Origin: Bacteroidota bacterium | Lineage (GTDB): Bacteria; Bacteroidota; Bacteroidia; Bacteroidales; Prolixibacteraceae | Length of the DNA stretch: 6,808 nt | Assembly: GCA_030691295.1 (NCBI GenBank) | Contig: JAUYEQ010000592.1 | Location: 1 to 6,808 of the forward strand | Direction of reading: 5' to 3' | Shown here: piece after piece, positions 6,065 through 6,808 of the stretch | Layout: every line of letters starts with the position of its first letter | How positions within the stretch are numbered: position 1 is the stretch's first letter | Position numbers and translations under genes: made by a program | Notes under the pieces: model-generated | Database searches by the model: none | Told to the model about the DNA's origin: nothing | The model's input: the letters and a program-made list of their open reading frames with translations, nothing else

Positions 6065-6808
6065 TTATGGTTTAAAATGTCCAGTATCAACCCATTCATT
6101 TTTTAGCAGCGACCACCAGTCAACGGCAAGGCCTTTAAGTACATATTCGTATGGCAACCAGCCATAGCCGTTGTCACCCCACCCAGTTCCCCAGGAGTTT
6201 CGGATAAACAGTGCGCCAGTTGTTTCTACACCGCCAAGATTTGTATTTTTAATTTTCATTTTGTCGTCGTAGCCGGCGGCAACAATGGCATGTCCGCCTT
6301 CAATCCTATCTCCTTTGGTCGGGTAGGGGATTTTACCCCCATTGTTCCCAGCCTGAGCAATAGAGCTGTAAACTGTAAATCCAAACATGGAAGGAAGTCC
6401 GGAAGCAAGGTTGGTTTTGATGCGGTTCAGTATTTCAGCCCGGGTTGTTCCTGAAGGGTCGAGCCGGTAATAGCTCATGGGCTGATAGTTCTGGGCAAAG
6501 GCATAGCAAAATGCAGTTGGTTCATTGTCGAATTTTGCAACGTCATAAGGCCAGTATTCTTCTGGCGGAACACCAAAAAGCACCAAGGCACCCATGGTTG
6601 TCCGCAGAAATGCGCCGGTATCGCCAGTTTCGTGCATAAGGTTTCGGGTAGCTTTGTATAAGAACAAGCGCGAAGCATCAATGTGTTTTCCAAATGCGCG
6701 GCGTTCAAAATATTCGACCAGCCCAACACCGGCATTTGCAGTACATGAGCCGATTGAGCCCTGATCTTCGATGGGTGGAAACCAACTGAGCAGAGAAACC
6801 GATTTAGG
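6065..6808 (-). CDS. Papain-family (C1A) cysteine peptidase (5' end outside window)
   Basis: The frame is open from the right window edge to the TAA at 6067-6065, giving 247 residues of mature-type domain. The active site is complete: EDQGSIGSCTANA holds the oxyanion Gln16 and nucleophile Cys22 (window numbering), IEGGHAIVAAGYDD holds His173, and FIRNSWGTGWGDNGYGW holds Asn204 with the hallmark NSWGxxWG. Other family features are SRLFLYKATRN after the Cys helix and the GVPPEEYWPYD segment. The chain ends 43 residues after the catalytic Asn in a tail with WWSLLKNEWVDTGHF, which I recall from other bacterial members. Propeptide, signal peptide and true start are off-window, so secretion cannot be judged; internal TTG or ATG codons are not the start. 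It is followed after 12 bp by the Cys-rich beta-sandwich protein. An active endopeptidase is expected; substrate unknown. Confidence 0.93.
   Translation of the reverse strand, partial: PKSVSLLSWFPPIEDQGSIGSCTANAGVGLVEYFERRAFGKHIDASRLFLYKATRNLMHETGDTGAFLRTTMGALVLFGVPPEEYWPYDVAKFDNEPTAFCYAFAQNYQPMSYYRLDPSGTTRAEILNRIKTNLASGLPSMFGFTVYSSIAQAGNNGGKIPYPTKGDRIEGGHAIVAAGYDDKMKIKNTNLGGVETTGALFIRNSWGTGWGDNGYGWLPYEYVLKGLAVDWWSLLKNEWVDTGHFKP

Noticed and set aside
6665..6667. TTG at 6667 as the start codon of the peptidase
   Set aside because: The catalytic Cys motif and conserved SRLFLYK segment lie upstream in the same frame, so the gene begins beyond the window.
6475..6735. Minus-strand frame of 86 codons within the peptidase gene
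   Set aside because: It is out of frame with the peptidase, whose catalytic Cys region is read correctly across this stretch, so it is a shadow.

Overview
The window looks like Bacteroidota chromosome, on indirect grounds. Gene starts lack Shine-Dalgarno sequences and sit behind A-rich leaders. The one intergenic promoter candidate fits the Bacteroidota form (TTG, 20 nt, TAnnTTT). The proteins also read like those of environmental Bacteroidales or Marinilabiliales-type bacteria; that finer placement is a guess. All seven recognisable genes lie on the minus strand, so transcription runs from high to low coordinates. No tRNA, rRNA, CRISPR array, insertion sequence or obvious repeat was seen.

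Right-hand module (about 6808 down to 4187): the 3' part of a papain-family (C1A) cysteine peptidase with all catalytic residues visible, then after 12 bp a 621-residue cysteine-rich protein. That protein carries two transthyretin/carboxypeptidase-regulatory-like beta-sandwich regions and a long unassigned C-terminal part. It has no Sec or lipoprotein signal. A perfect 12-bp hairpin followed by five T's (4118-4154) closes this unit.

Centre (4022-4186): 165 bp of non-coding DNA holding that terminator and, 25 bp further on, a good promoter candidate (4062-4092) for the next operon.

Left-hand module (4021 down to 1): six tightly packed genes with gaps of 12 bp or less, or overlaps. In transcription order they are an alpha/beta hydrolase with a probable Cys nucleophile; an acetoacetate-decarboxylase-family protein with the Schiff-base lysine; three successive small proteins with about four membrane segments each (a DUF1772-like candidate, an unassigned one, and a DUF4345-like one); and a patatin-like acyl hydrolase that runs off the left edge. 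Two soluble hydrolases and an ADC-fold enzyme around a block of small membrane proteins suggest metabolism of a membrane-associated lipid, ester or oxo-acid substrate. The substrate cannot be read from the sequence. This operon and the peptidase/partner pair are the two parts most likely to be undescribed systems.
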